Source of the DNA: Natronolimnobius sp. AArcel1
GTDB taxonomy: Archaea > Halobacteriota > Halobacteria > Halobacteriales > Natrialbaceae
Direction: 5' to 3'
Assembly (NCBI RefSeq): GCF_011043775.1
Contig: NZ_JAAKXY010000001.1
Span: forward strand, 721,617 to 785,616
Length of the DNA: 64,000 nt
The notes beneath the pieces were generated by a model. It worked only from the letters and a program-made list of their open reading frames with translations. It ran no database searches and was not told the DNA's origin. Positions 24,019 to 33,162 of the stretch are shown here, in pieces. Position numbers and translations under genes: made by a program. Position 1 is the stretch's first letter. Each line of letters starts with the position of its first letter.

Positions 24019-26682
24019 TCAGAGTCCGCCCCACATACGCCACGCGTGCACTCGCTCGCGTAACACGAGCAGACACGGCAACACCGTCAGGCACGCAATA
24101 AACGCGAAGATAATGCTCAGGCCCGTCACGAGGCCAAATCGCTGCAGCGGCGGGGCCAACGCGAGCGCGAGCACGCCGAACCCAGCCGCCGTCGTCAGCG
24201 CACTGCCCAACAGCGCGCCGCCAGTGCCCGTGATCGTCGCCCGGAGGGTATCCTCGAGCGCGCCGGCCTCCAGAGTGCCGTTTGAATCACTCCGGCGGTC
24301 GCGTTCGTCGAGGAATCGCTCGCTGACGTGGATGCTGTAGTCGACGCCAAGCCCGATTGCGAGACTTGTGATGACGGCGGTTTCGCTGTTGAACGGTACG
24401 TCAAGGACGGCCATCGTGCCAAGGAGCCACGCCAGCGCGGCGACGACCGGCGCGAGCGTGAGCACCCCAAAGGCAGGCTTGCGGTGGCGAACCCAGTACA
24501 GGACCGTGAGGAAGACCAGAATCACCACCAATGTCACCGCGAACGCCTGCACGAGTGTCTCGAGCAGCGCGTCCTGTACCACGGCGGTCGTGATGGGGCC
24601 ACCGGCAGCGACGGCCGTTACCGCGCCGTCGCTTTCGGTTTCGATCGCTGAGGCAACGTCGCGCGTATCGTCTGCAATCGACTGGGACGAGGCGTCACCA
24701 CGGACGGTCAGCAGCAGGCGCATAGACTCGTACTCGCCATCATCGGTTTGGTAGATAACCGACGATGCAGCGTCCGCATCAGCGGCGTACAGGTCGTCGT
24801 ACAGCCCCTCGAGATCCTCGTCAGGCAGGTCGTTATCGGTCGTATCTCGCTCCTCGAGTGCGGTTGCGACGGAGTCGTTCTCCGCGGCGGTCGTCCGAAT
24901 CGCCGTCACCGGGCTCTCGACGGCAGGGTCGCCGTCCGCACGGATCGAAATCGTCGTGTTCGACTCGTTGCCAGCGATATCGTCGGTTGCCGACTCGATG
25001 GCCGAAAGTGTCGCCGGATCAGTGATCGAGCCACGTATCAGTATCTGACTCTGTGAGCCCTCGCCGCGCTCCTGGAAGTTGTCGCCGAGATACTCGGCGT
25101 CGTCGCTAATCGTGTACGTATCCGGTGCAATCGGTCCGGGGAGGGATTTCGCCCACTCAGGAGCGTCTTCGGGGAGGAAATCCGCCTGATTGAACTCCGT
25201 GTCGATGCCAGTCGCGCCGTAGACGCCGCCCGAGGCGAGCAAGAAGGCGATCAGAACCACGACGAGCGGCCCGCGCTGGACGAGCGAGACGACACCCGTG
25301 AGTGCGCGGTTGACCGGCCCAGTTCCGAGTCCAAACGGCTGTTTCCGCCGATCTCGACCGAATCGAGACTCGAGTAGCCCATCGATCTCGACTTTCAGCG
25401 CAGGAACGAGGATGGCGAAGGCGACAAACGTCGCAAAGATGCCGCCGGCGCTCAGGATTGCGAAGTCACGAATTGCCGGAAGCGGACTGACGACGTTCGA
25501 GAGGAAGCCGATACCGGTCGAAAAGGTCGCCGCGGCAAGTGCGAGGACGACGCCCGTGAGGCCGAGGCGCATCCCGTTTCGAACGCCGCGGCGCTGCGGT
25601 GAGTCCGCCGTATCGTCCTCGAGTTGGCCCGTTCTGGCCTCGCGCGAGCGCATGATGACGTGCAACGAGTAGTCGATGCTCAACCCGATCAACAGGAATG
25701 GAACCGCGATCAGCAGTTGACTCGAGGGGACCTCGAGCCAGCCCTGAATGCCGCCGAGCCAGGCCATCACGACGGCGATGCCGAAGACGGAGACGAGCAC
25801 GTCGACAACGTCGCGGTAGGCAGTGCCAAGTGCGACGAGGACGAGAATCAGCGCAACGGGTGTGATGAGGCCGAAACTGTCGCCGACGGCGTTCGAAGAC
25901 GCCTCGTCGGTGATTCCCTGCCCGAAGACGAACGCATCGTCGAAGCGCTCATCGACGAGGTCGTCGATCTCGAGTTGGGCTGCGTACGCCTCTTCGGGGT
26001 CGTCGTCGGGGCCCCCGTCGTCGATCTGGAAGACGAACGCGACGCGCGAGTCGGCGGTCGTCGCTCCCGGCTCGTAGTCAGTTGGCAGGAATTCGTACGG
26101 ATCGCCCTCCTCGCCGCTGCCAGCGTCCGCACCGGCCGCGTCGCCGTCGGGATCGAGCACCGTCTCGAGCAATTCCGCAAATTCCTCGTCAGAGCGGTCC
26201 TCGAGTGCCTCGATTTGCTCCTCGAGTGTCGGCTCGCTGGTGTCGGGCGGGCCGTTTGCCTCGGCGGCGCGGTCTTCGAACACTGCGCCGGTCGCGACGA
26301 CGTTCTCGAGTGCGAGAACACCCTGATCGGCGAGCGTCGCGTTCAGCGACTCATTCTCTTGAATGTCTTGCTGGAGTTCGAGTCCCTCGAGGAAGGACTC
26401 GCGCGTGAGCACGTCACCGTCGCCAGTGTCTGCGCTATCGCCAGTCCCACGGATGACGATCTGCGTGACGATGTCGTCGTCCGTGCCGTAGGTTGCCTCG
26501 ATCTCATCGAGTGCCTCGGTTTCTTCGGAATCCGCGTCGAATTGGCCGATATCGCCGTCTTCGGGGTCGCCAATGACGACGCCCGCGGCGACCATCGCGG
26601 TGACCAGAAGTGTGAGCACGATAACGACGCGGCTGTGCTCGACAAGTCCATCGGCATAGCGTGTCGCGAGTGACCGACTCAT
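24019..26682 (-). CDS. RND/MMPL-family transporter
   Basis: 887 aa with the duplicated RND plan: TM1 (VVIVLTLLVTAMVAAGVVI), a large acidic exterior loop, TM2-6 with GLSIDYSLHVIMR, then TM7, a second exterior loop, and TM8-12 with the equivalent GLGVDYSIHVSERFLDE. The D-Y-x-x-H motifs are the proton-relay region of MMPL/HpnN-type exporters. Probable substrates are lipids or hydrophobic compounds. It stands alone without adaptor or regulator; no channel partner is needed in a single-membrane archaeon. Confidence 0.92.
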   Translation of the reverse strand: MSRSLATRYADGLVEHSRVVIVLTLLVTAMVAAGVVIGDPEDGDIGQFDADSEETEALDEIEATYGTDDDIVTQIVIRGTGDSADTGDGDVLTRESFLEGLELQQDIQENESLNATLADQGVLALENVVATGAVFEDRAAEANGPPDTSEPTLEEQIEALEDRSDEEFAELLETVLDPDGDAAGADAGSGEEGDPYEFLPTDYEPGATTADSRVAFVFQIDDGGPDDDPEEAYAAQLEIDDLVDERFDDAFVFGQGITDEASSNAVGDSFGLITPVALILVLVALGTAYRDVVDVLVSVFGIAVVMAWLGGIQGWLEVPSSQLLIAVPFLLIGLSIDYSLHVIMRSREARTGQLEDDTADSPQRRGVRNGMRLGLTGVVLALAAATFSTGIGFLSNVVSPLPAIRDFAILSAGGIFATFVAFAILVPALKVEIDGLLESRFGRDRRKQPFGLGTGPVNRALTGVVSLVQRGPLVVVLIAFLLASGGVYGATGIDTEFNQADFLPEDAPEWAKSLPGPIAPDTYTISDDAEYLGDNFQERGEGSQSQILIRGSITDPATLSAIESATDDIAGNESNTTISIRADGDPAVESPVTAIRTTAAENDSVATALEERDTTDNDLPDEDLEGLYDDLYAADADAASSVIYQTDDGEYESMRLLLTVRGDASSQSIADDTRDVASAIETESDGAVTAVAAGGPITTAVVQDALLETLVQAFAVTLVVILVFLTVLYWVRHRKPAFGVLTLAPVVAALAWLLGTMAVLDVPFNSETAVITSLAIGLGVDYSIHVSERFLDERDRRSDSNGTLEAGALEDTLRATITGTGGALLGSALTTAAGFGVLALALAPPLQRFGLVTGLSIIFAFIACLTVLPCLLVLRERVHAWRMWGGL

Positions 26683-26811
26683 TCGCAGTGGATACCCATC
26701 AGTCGCATACTCGTCTTCGTCGCGTCAACTGGCCCGACTCGAGTCGCCCCAACACATCGTCGACCGCACCTGCGAATCATGGTCCGGCATTCAGGCACCG
26801 ACAACTATAGC

Positions 26812-26825
26812 TGTTTGGCCAAACA
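26812..26825. promoter_or_regulatory. Perfect 14-bp palindrome, probable operator
   Basis: TGTTTGGCCAAACA reads the same on both strands. It lies between ACTATAG (26803-26809, TATA-like) and the ATG at 26852, about where a repressor would block transcription initiation of the following gene. Confidence 0.5.
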
Positions 26826-26851
26826 CGGTGTTGTATAATCGAATTCCGATT

Positions 26852-27517
26852 ATGAATACCGACATCGACCGTGAACGCGGCATCCTCACCCCCGCCGACC
26901 GAGCCTATCTGCTCGGCGAACGCGAGATGAGTCACGAGCAATCGAAGCGAAACGCCGAGGCGCGAATCCGTCGTCGCATCCGCCACGGGCTGTTCGACTT
27001 CAATCTGTTCTTACACACCCTCCCCGAGAAGGACCGCCGACAGGTGTTCGAGCAAGCACACAGCGACGACGACCTGCTCGAGGCCGTCCGTGCGATGGTC
27101 GCGTTCGCCTACCTCGGCCTCGAGGAATCGGGCACCGACTTCGAAACGGTTCTCGAGCCAGCCGTCAGAAGCTGTGAGGAATACCTCGCGGCTGAAGACG
27201 ACGAGACCGTCTCAGTCGACATGACGTTCGCAGTCGAGACGACCGTCGAATCCTCGCTGTCGGGCGTCGTCTCCCGACTCGAGGCTGGTGAGCCAGTCAC
27301 GCCCCGAGAACTATTCACCGTCGTCATGCAGGGCGATCATGATCCGGCGGGCCACACACAGATTACGCTCGTCACCACCGACCACGACGAGAGCGACACC
27401 GCATTTCTCGAGCGGATGACGACGTATCTCGACGGCACGCTTCAGCGAGTAAGCGACTCGAGAGCGATCATCGACCTCGAGGAGAGCGACGGATCGGCGT
27501 GTGACCAGCGGGAGTGA
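26852..27517 (+). CDS. Conserved haloarchaeal protein, 221 aa, unknown function
   Basis: Starts MNTDIDRERGILTPADRAYLLGEREMSHEQSKRNAEARIRRRI. The N-terminal 60 residues (TPADRAYLLG, then a basic helix RNAEARIRRRIRHGLFDFNLFL) look like a DNA- or RNA-binding helical region. The rest is acidic and mixed alpha/beta (VDMTFAVETTVESSLSGVV, HTQITLVTTDHDE). I recognise the opening as common in Halobacteria but know no function. The preceding palindrome suggests regulation, possibly by itself. Not overlapping valS. Confidence 0.7.
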   Translation: MNTDIDRERGILTPADRAYLLGEREMSHEQSKRNAEARIRRRIRHGLFDFNLFLHTLPEKDRRQVFEQAHSDDDLLEAVRAMVAFAYLGLEESGTDFETVLEPAVRSCEEYLAAEDDETVSVDMTFAVETTVESSLSGVVSRLEAGEPVTPRELFTVVMQGDHDPAGHTQITLVTTDHDESDTAFLERMTTYLDGTLQRVSDSRAIIDLEESDGSACDQRE

Positions 27518-27565
27518 GACGGCAACGACGAAACATCTAACACGATTGCCGAAACAAGAGTAGGT

Positions 27566-27634
27566 ATGGCCGACACCGTCGCGGTCGAGACGTTTGCAGG
27601 GCCGCCCACCACCGTTTTCGTAGGGGCCGACTAG
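27566..27634 (+). other. Short leader ORF and hairpin upstream of valS
   Basis: A 22-codon frame (MADTVAVETFAGPPTTVFVGAD) with four Val codons ends in TAG inside the loop of the hairpin GGGGC/GCCCC (27623-27638). It sits 142 bases before valS. A translated leader in front of a valyl-tRNA synthetase gene could sense charged tRNA-Val, but four of 22 codons is not far from chance. Confidence 0.2.
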
Positions 27635-27775
27635 CCCCGCATTTTCCACCCCGTTTCGACGGATGTATTGTCCGCGACCAGCATTCACCGAGCAACGACC
27701 GGTATCTTCGATGACCGACCACGACAACACCACGGCGACGACGGATCGACGACGCCCCGCGCGGGCGGTGAGAGC

Positions 27776-30469
27776 ATGAGCATGGACGCGCCCGAACAGG
27801 AAGACGAGACGGGCGGGAAAGCCAGTCTCGAGGGCGGCTACGAGCCCGAGGCAGTCGAATCGCGCTGGCAGGACCGCTGGGTCGACGAGGAGGTCTACGC
27901 CTACGAAGGCGATCCCGAGCGCGATCCGAACACGACCTACGCAATCGATACGCCACCGCCAACGGTCTCGGGCAGTCTGCACATGGGCCACCTGTATGGC
28001 TCGACGCTGCAGGATTTCGCCGCCCGATTCCAGCGAATGGCAGATGGCGAGGTGCTGTTTCCCTTTGGCTACGACGACAACGGCATCGCGAGCGAGCGCC
28101 TGACCGAAGAAGAACTGGACATCCGCCATCAGGACTACGAGCGCCGCGAGTTCCAGGAACTCTGTCGCAAAGTCTGTGCAGAGTACGAAGCCGAATTTAC
28201 TGACAAGATGCAGGACCTCGGCACTTCGATCGACTGGAATAACACCTACAAGACGATCGAGCCACGTGTCCAGCGCATCTCGCAGCTATCCTTCCTCGAC
28301 CTCTACGAGAAGGGCCGCGAGTACCGCAAGAAAGCGCCCGCGATCTGGTGTCCGGAGTGTGAGACCGCAATTTCGCAGGTCGAGACCGAAGACGACGAGC
28401 GCGGCTCGCACTTCAATGACATTGCCTTCGAATTAGCGTCCGACGGCACCGACCGAGACGAGTTCATAATCTCGACAACGCGACCCGAACTCATCCCGGC
28501 CTGCGTCTCCGTCTTCGTCCACCCCGACGACGACGAGAATCAGGATCTGGTCGGCGAGACAGCCACAATTCCAATCTTCGGCCACGAAGTGCCGATCATC
28601 GCCGACGAACGCGTCGACATGGAGAAAGGCAGCGGCGTCGTGATGTGCTGTACCTTCGGCGACCAGAACGACATCGAGTGGTACCAGGCCCACGACCTGC
28701 CACTGCGTGTCGCCATCGACGAGTCCGCGACGATGACCGACCTCGCCGGCGACTACGAGGGCATGTCCACCGAGGAAGCCCGCGAGGCCATCGTCGAGGA
28801 CCTGGACGATGAGGGCTATCTACGCGACCGCTGGGAGATCACCCACGCCGTCGGCGTCCACGAACGCTGTGACACCCCCGTCGAGTACCGCGTCTCCAAG
28901 CAGTGGTACGTCGAAATACTGGATCACAAGGAGGACTATCTCGAGGCCGGCCAGGAGATGGACTGGTACCCCGAGAAGATGTTCACCCGCTACAAACACT
29001 GGATCGAAGGTCTCGAGTGGGACTGGCTGATCTCTCGTCAGCGCGACTCGGGGATTCCGTTCCCGGTCTGGTACTGCGCCGAGTGCGATCACGAGGTCAT
29101 GGCGGAAAAAGCGGACCTGCCGGTCGATCCGCTGTCCGACAAGCCGCCAGTTGACGCGTGTCCAGAGTGTGGCGCAGACGAGTTTGAGCCTGAAGAGGAC
29201 GTCTTCGACACCTGGGCAACCTCCTCACTGACGCCGCTGATCAACGCCGGCTGGGACTGGGACGAAGAGAATGAGGAGTTCGCGATGGCCAATCCCGAAC
29301 TCTACCCCTTCGATCTTCGCCCACAGGGCCACGACATCATCTCGTTCTGGTTGTTCCACACCATCGTCAAGTGCTACGAACACACCGGCGAGGTGCCCTT
29401 CGATGCGACGCTGATCAACGGCCACGTTCTCGACGAAAACCGCGAGAAGATGTCCAAATCGCGGGGCAACGTCGTCGCACCTGACGAGGTGCTTGCCGAC
29501 TATCCTGTCGACGCTGTCCGTTTCTGGGCCGCAAGCGCCGCCGTCGGCGACGACTTCCCATATCAGGAGAAAGATCTCCGTGCCGGCGAGAAACTCCTGC
29601 GAAAGCTCTGGAACGCCTCGAAGCTCGTTGACACGCTCGCACCCGCAGCCCCCGAGAAGCCAGACGATCTCGAGCCGATCGATCGCTGGCTCCTTGCCGA
29701 GTTGGACGACGCCGTCGCCGAACTCACCACCCAGTTCGAAGCGTACGAGTTCGCCAAGGCCCGTGACCGCCTGCGCACGTTCTTCTGGAACACCTTCTGT
29801 GACGACTACTTAGAGATCGCCAAAGGCCGCGAAGAGAATCCGTCGACGCAGTACGCACTGCGGACCGCCCACCGGACCTTCCTCGAGTTATGGGCACCGT
29901 TCCTGCCACACATTACGGAAGAGATCTGGCAGGCAGTGTACGCTGGCGAAGCACGAGACGCCGACCTCGAGGACGCCAGCATCCACACGCGCGAGTGGCC
30001 CGAGCCACAGGGGTACGACGCCGACCTCGAGGCTGGCGAGACCGCAATCGAAGTGATCTCCGCGCTTCGGCGATACAAAAGTGAGAACCAACTGGCGCTG
30101 AACGCCGACCTCGAGTCGGTCGCCGTCTACGGCCCAATCGAGGGCTTCGAGGATGCCATTCAGGACGTGATGCACGTCCAAGACCTCGAGGTGCTCGCTG
30201 AGGAACCCGAGGTCACCACCGAAATCGCCTCCATCGATCTCGACTACTCGACGCTCGGGCCGAAATTCGGCTCCAAGGTTGGCGACATCGACGCCGGCAT
30301 CGACAGCGGCGAGTACGACCTCGAGACTGACGACGATGGTACCGCAACCGCACTCCACGTTGCAGATGAGGAACTCGAGAACGACCTCTTCGAAATCGAG
30401 CGCGAGCGAACCTACTCGGGCGATGGCGAGATGATCGAAACCGAGTCGGCAGTCGTCATCCTCGAGTAG
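27776..30469 (+). CDS. valS: Valyl-tRNA synthetase
   Basis: 897 aa class I synthetase that charges tRNA-Val. The HIGH-type motif appears in PTVSGSLHMGH near residue 60, and KMSKS in ENREKMSKSRGN near residue 560. Between them is the CP1 editing domain (TTRPELIPAC, HDLPLRVAIDESATMT). A zinc-ribbon-like CPEC...AECDHE...CPECG set follows. The C-terminal part holds the anticodon-binding helical domain. Start at MSMDAPEQED is chosen because the upstream extension is Arg/Gly-rich and unlike the family; a second ATG lies two codons on. Confidence 0.96.
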   Translation: MSMDAPEQEDETGGKASLEGGYEPEAVESRWQDRWVDEEVYAYEGDPERDPNTTYAIDTPPPTVSGSLHMGHLYGSTLQDFAARFQRMADGEVLFPFGYDDNGIASERLTEEELDIRHQDYERREFQELCRKVCAEYEAEFTDKMQDLGTSIDWNNTYKTIEPRVQRISQLSFLDLYEKGREYRKKAPAIWCPECETAISQVETEDDERGSHFNDIAFELASDGTDRDEFIISTTRPELIPACVSVFVHPDDDENQDLVGETATIPIFGHEVPIIADERVDMEKGSGVVMCCTFGDQNDIEWYQAHDLPLRVAIDESATMTDLAGDYEGMSTEEAREAIVEDLDDEGYLRDRWEITHAVGVHERCDTPVEYRVSKQWYVEILDHKEDYLEAGQEMDWYPEKMFTRYKHWIEGLEWDWLISRQRDSGIPFPVWYCAECDHEVMAEKADLPVDPLSDKPPVDACPECGADEFEPEEDVFDTWATSSLTPLINAGWDWDEENEEFAMANPELYPFDLRPQGHDIISFWLFHTIVKCYEHTGEVPFDATLINGHVLDENREKMSKSRGNVVAPDEVLADYPVDAVRFWAASAAVGDDFPYQEKDLRAGEKLLRKLWNASKLVDTLAPAAPEKPDDLEPIDRWLLAELDDAVAELTTQFEAYEFAKARDRLRTFFWNTFCDDYLEIAKGREENPSTQYALRTAHRTFLELWAPFLPHITEEIWQAVYAGEARDADLEDASIHTREWPEPQGYDADLEAGETAIEVISALRRYKSENQLALNADLESVAVYGPIEGFEDAIQDVMHVQDLEVLAEEPEVTTEIASIDLDYSTLGPKFGSKVGDIDAGIDSGEYDLETDDDGTATALHVADEELENDLFEIERERTYSGDGEMIETESAVVILE

Positions 30470-30480
30470 GCCACCCGAAA

Positions 30481-30488
30481 ACATATAT
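30481..30488 (+). promoter_or_regulatory. TATA element of the lipoprotein gene at 30511
   Basis: ACATATAT centred 26 bases before the ATG, predicting a leaderless transcript independent of valS, which ends only 41 bases upstream. Confidence 0.65.
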
Positions 30489-30510
30489 CACGCAGTGACT
30501 GTTCTTCTGT

Positions 30511-31500
30511 ATGACACGACTCGGACGCCGACACATCCTTGGACTCGTGGGTGTGGGCGTTCTCGCAGGCTGTCTCGATGCATCGGGATCGAACCCTGAC
30601 TCGAACGAGTCAGCGACTGCAAGCGACGACGAGCCCGCGTATCCGCGGTCGATTGACGACGATGTCGACCATCCCGCCTGCCTGACGTACGAGAACGCGG
30701 ATCGAACCCTTTGTTATGGGATCGACGACCTCACAGACGAACCAGTTATCCTCGAGCCGTCCGAGCGGACGGTCGAAGAAGATGGGGAAATCAAGTTCAC
30801 GCTCCGCAACGACGGCGACGAGCGGTTTGCGACAAACTTCTACGGCTGGCGTATCGACAAGCACGTCGACGGCGAGTGGCACCACGTCACACCGCACATG
30901 GTGAACCAGCCGCTGATGTACGTCGAACCCGGCGACAGCCACACCTGGACCGTGACGATAGCGTCCGACGAGACTGACGAAGAGGAGCGACTGTCCCTCG
31001 AAAGTGGTACTGAATCGATCACGCTAACGAGCGTCGGTAGCGGAATCTACGCGTTCCGGGCACGCGGATGGGACGAGGACGCCCGCAGCGAGGAAATTTT
31101 AGCCACAGCAGTCACGTTCGAACTCGAGGGAGACTCGCTCGAGTTGACGCCGTCGACGTCGATTGCGTCGGTCGAGTGGGATGAGGACGAGGATGGAGCC
31201 GATATTCTCGTCGCCCACTCTGACCGCGGCGAGGACGATGAGTATCATCGCCTGGGAGCCTACGAACTCGAGGTCGTCGATGACGTTAGCGAGGAAGCCC
31301 AGCAACTGATCACCGAGCAAGTAGTTCGAAACGACCAACTTCGCGACGCAATTGCACTCGCTTCTGAACACGACGTTGAGCGAGTTCGACTCGAGGAACA
31401 TACCGGAACATCGCCACTGTTCGGCTCAGATTCCGAGGGAAGTTACGAGTATCAGGGGACGTACTACACGGTTCGAACCCGCGAACTCGAGGGCGACTAA
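30511..31500 (+). CDS. Tat-type lipoprotein, 329 aa
   Basis: MTRLGRRHILGLVGVGVLAGC: RR signal and lipobox LAGC, then an acidic Ser/Asn/Asp tether. The mature part has an immunoglobulin-like first half (VILEPSERTVEEDGEIKFTLRNDGDERFATNFYGWRI, YVEPGDSHTWTVTI) and an alpha/beta second half that ends EYQGTYYTVRTREL. No enzyme motif. Probably a surface-anchored domain protein, haloarchaea-specific. Confidence 0.78.
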   Translation: MTRLGRRHILGLVGVGVLAGCLDASGSNPDSNESATASDDEPAYPRSIDDDVDHPACLTYENADRTLCYGIDDLTDEPVILEPSERTVEEDGEIKFTLRNDGDERFATNFYGWRIDKHVDGEWHHVTPHMVNQPLMYVEPGDSHTWTVTIASDETDEEERLSLESGTESITLTSVGSGIYAFRARGWDEDARSEEILATAVTFELEGDSLELTPSTSIASVEWDEDEDGADILVAHSDRGEDDEYHRLGAYELEVVDDVSEEAQQLITEQVVRNDQLRDAIALASEHDVERVRLEEHTGTSPLFGSDSEGSYEYQGTYYTVRTRELEGD

Positions 31501-31838
31501 CCGGCCGCTGGCAATCAGTGCTTGCCGTTTGGCACTCATGGGCGAGAAGTGGGTAAGAACTGCTTACCCGCCGACAGCAGGCAGGTGCGGACACTCATCG
31601 GTGAGAATGGCCACGAGACCACAGCTACGACGATGCATCACCGCGGGCGACGTTCAGGAAGTTTAGATATACAGTCCGAATAGAGTTAGAACACAGTATA
31701 TTGCTCGAAAAATAGGAAGAGATGCCATCATTTAAGAGAAGGTTTATAGAGAATGTGGACAATGTACTGTTGTGCTCTGCTGAAGTTGGAGTCTGTTGAG
31801 TCGTTGCTTGCCGTCGTGTAAGCTGAGTACAGAGCACT
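31501..31838. other. 338-base intergenic region with a small hairpin
   Basis: No gene seen. GGGTAAGaactgCTTACCC (31551-31569) is a perfect 7-bp stem 50 bases after the lipoprotein stop and may act as 3' end signal. From about 31660 the sequence is AT-rich (AGATATACAG, AGGTTTATAG) and presumably carries the promoter of the DUF7344 gene. Confidence 0.45.
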
Positions 31839-32207
31839 ATGACAACCAAAACCACCCCAATCAAGTCTTCCAGCACCGATACGATCCTCCCAACGGAAAC
31901 GGTCTTTACGCTCCTCAGCGATGACCGTCGTCGGTACGCACTGTACTACCTGTCCCATACGGTCGGCGCTGTTTCAGTCGAGACCATAATTGACGAGATC
32001 GCAGCCTACGAACGACCGAATGAGACACTGACACAGACCTTCCTCGAGGAAGTACGCCTCGAGTTCCACCACAACCACCGTCGGCTGCTGGTTGACACTG
32101 GCGTTGTCTCCTACAACGCCGAGGCAGGGACGCTCGAGCGGACGAGAACGGCTCGCGCGCTCGATCCCTACCTGACGATCGCGTTCGACGACGAGCGCGA
32201 CTACTGA
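31839..32207 (+). CDS. DUF7344-type winged-helix protein
   Basis: 122 aa. LSDDRRRYALYYLSHTVGAVSVETIIDEIAAYE is the hallmark helix-turn-helix start of the haloarchaeal DUF7344 family. It is followed by the long helix FLEEVRLEFHHNHRRLLVDTGVVSYN and the wing AEAGTLERTRTA. The family is thought to contain DNA-binding regulators; targets unknown. A second, more divergent relative is at 52631. Confidence 0.8.
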   Translation: MTTKTTPIKSSSTDTILPTETVFTLLSDDRRRYALYYLSHTVGAVSVETIIDEIAAYERPNETLTQTFLEEVRLEFHHNHRRLLVDTGVVSYNAEAGTLERTRTARALDPYLTIAFDDERDY

Positions 32208-32234
32208 TCGCCCACAGTATAACCGAGTCCCCTC

Positions 32235-32936
32235 TCAGGACTGTTCGTGTGCGGTTTGGCACTTTTTAACCGCTGTTGCAAGTGCGAGAAAGAGCGCGAG
32301 GAGGGTAAACGTCACTTCGCCGGCAGCGACGACGCCGAGTGCGTCCGCCCCGAGGAACATGGGTGCATCCTGCGCAACTGGAATCGTCGTGTGATGGACG
32401 CCGTGGGGTCCCTCGAGAACGGGGATAAAGTAGTCAACGACCAGATTGCTCGCGTACCAGACGAGCGCGACGCCGACGGCCCAGACGGGAAAGTCGGTGA
32501 TGCGGTGGAGGACGAACGCCTGGACGACCATCGCGAGGTGGCTCCAGAACAGAAACTGGAACATGAGCGGATGTGTCTGGGCGGCGTACGTCTCGTAGAA
32601 GACGAGCAGCGTGTAGGGCGTCCAGAGCCCGAGAATAATGTTCCCGAAAAAGGCGAGGGCAGTCAGCCACGGGAGTTCGTGCCCGAGTTTCCACGCGGCA
32701 ATCGCAAGCGCGATCAGCAACGTTGCCATCGGGCTGTCGGGAACCCAGGGCCACATCGCAGCCGGTGTCGCCGCGAACTGCCCGGAGTAGTACCAGAAGC
32801 CAAAGACCGTCCCCGCGAGATTGATCGCGACGACGAGCCACGCAAACCGGAGCCCGAGGTCCTCGATGGTCTTCGGGACGGGCGCGAGGTACTTCGGCAA
32901 CGGCTCACGGTCGGCCAGCCCGGTCGTCGCAGACAT
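32235..32936 (-). CDS. DUF1405 integral membrane protein
   Basis: 233 aa with about six to seven helices (LRFAWLVVAINLAGTVFGFWYY, MATLLIALAIAAWKL, LTALAFFGNIILGLWTPYTLLVFY, LFWSHLAMVVQAFVLHRI, VWAVGVALVWYASNLVVDYF, GEVTFTLLALFLALATAV). Layout and the NLVVDYF...HTTIPVAQ end fit the DUF1405 family shared with Bacillus YpjA. Start at MSATTGLADREPLP; the upstream frame is Cys/Arg-rich and unlikely. Function unknown. Confidence 0.8.
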   Translation of the reverse strand: MSATTGLADREPLPKYLAPVPKTIEDLGLRFAWLVVAINLAGTVFGFWYYSGQFAATPAAMWPWVPDSPMATLLIALAIAAWKLGHELPWLTALAFFGNIILGLWTPYTLLVFYETYAAQTHPLMFQFLFWSHLAMVVQAFVLHRITDFPVWAVGVALVWYASNLVVDYFIPVLEGPHGVHHTTIPVAQDAPMFLGADALGVVAAGEVTFTLLALFLALATAVKKCQTAHEQS

Positions 32937-33014
32937 CGTTCGTCCGGCGTGACGGCCGACACCCGCAAAACAGTAGCGGTTAGTGACTCTCGAGGAGAAC
33001 GGTCGGGACCAGCG

Positions 33015-33096
33015 GACAGGCCCACAGAGAGAAACCAGACAGGCCACAGCACAGAGAAACCAACACTAGAGTGTGACTGTCTGGCCACAGCACAAA
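33015..33096. repeat. Interleaved direct and inverted repeats upstream of pdxS
   Basis: CACAGAGAGAAACCA and CACAGCACAGAGAAACCA are direct repeats (33023-33037, 33046-33063). CCAGACAG (33035-33042) and CTGTCTGG (33077-33084) are inverted, and GGCCACAGCACA occurs twice. The cluster lies 70-150 bases before pdxS and could be a regulator-binding region or a remnant of repeated DNA. Confidence 0.45.
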
Positions 33097-33162
33097 TGAC
33101 ACGACTGCGTGGTACCAGCCAGAACAAACACGTGTAAGTGGGGTGGGTCCTAACCCGCCACT

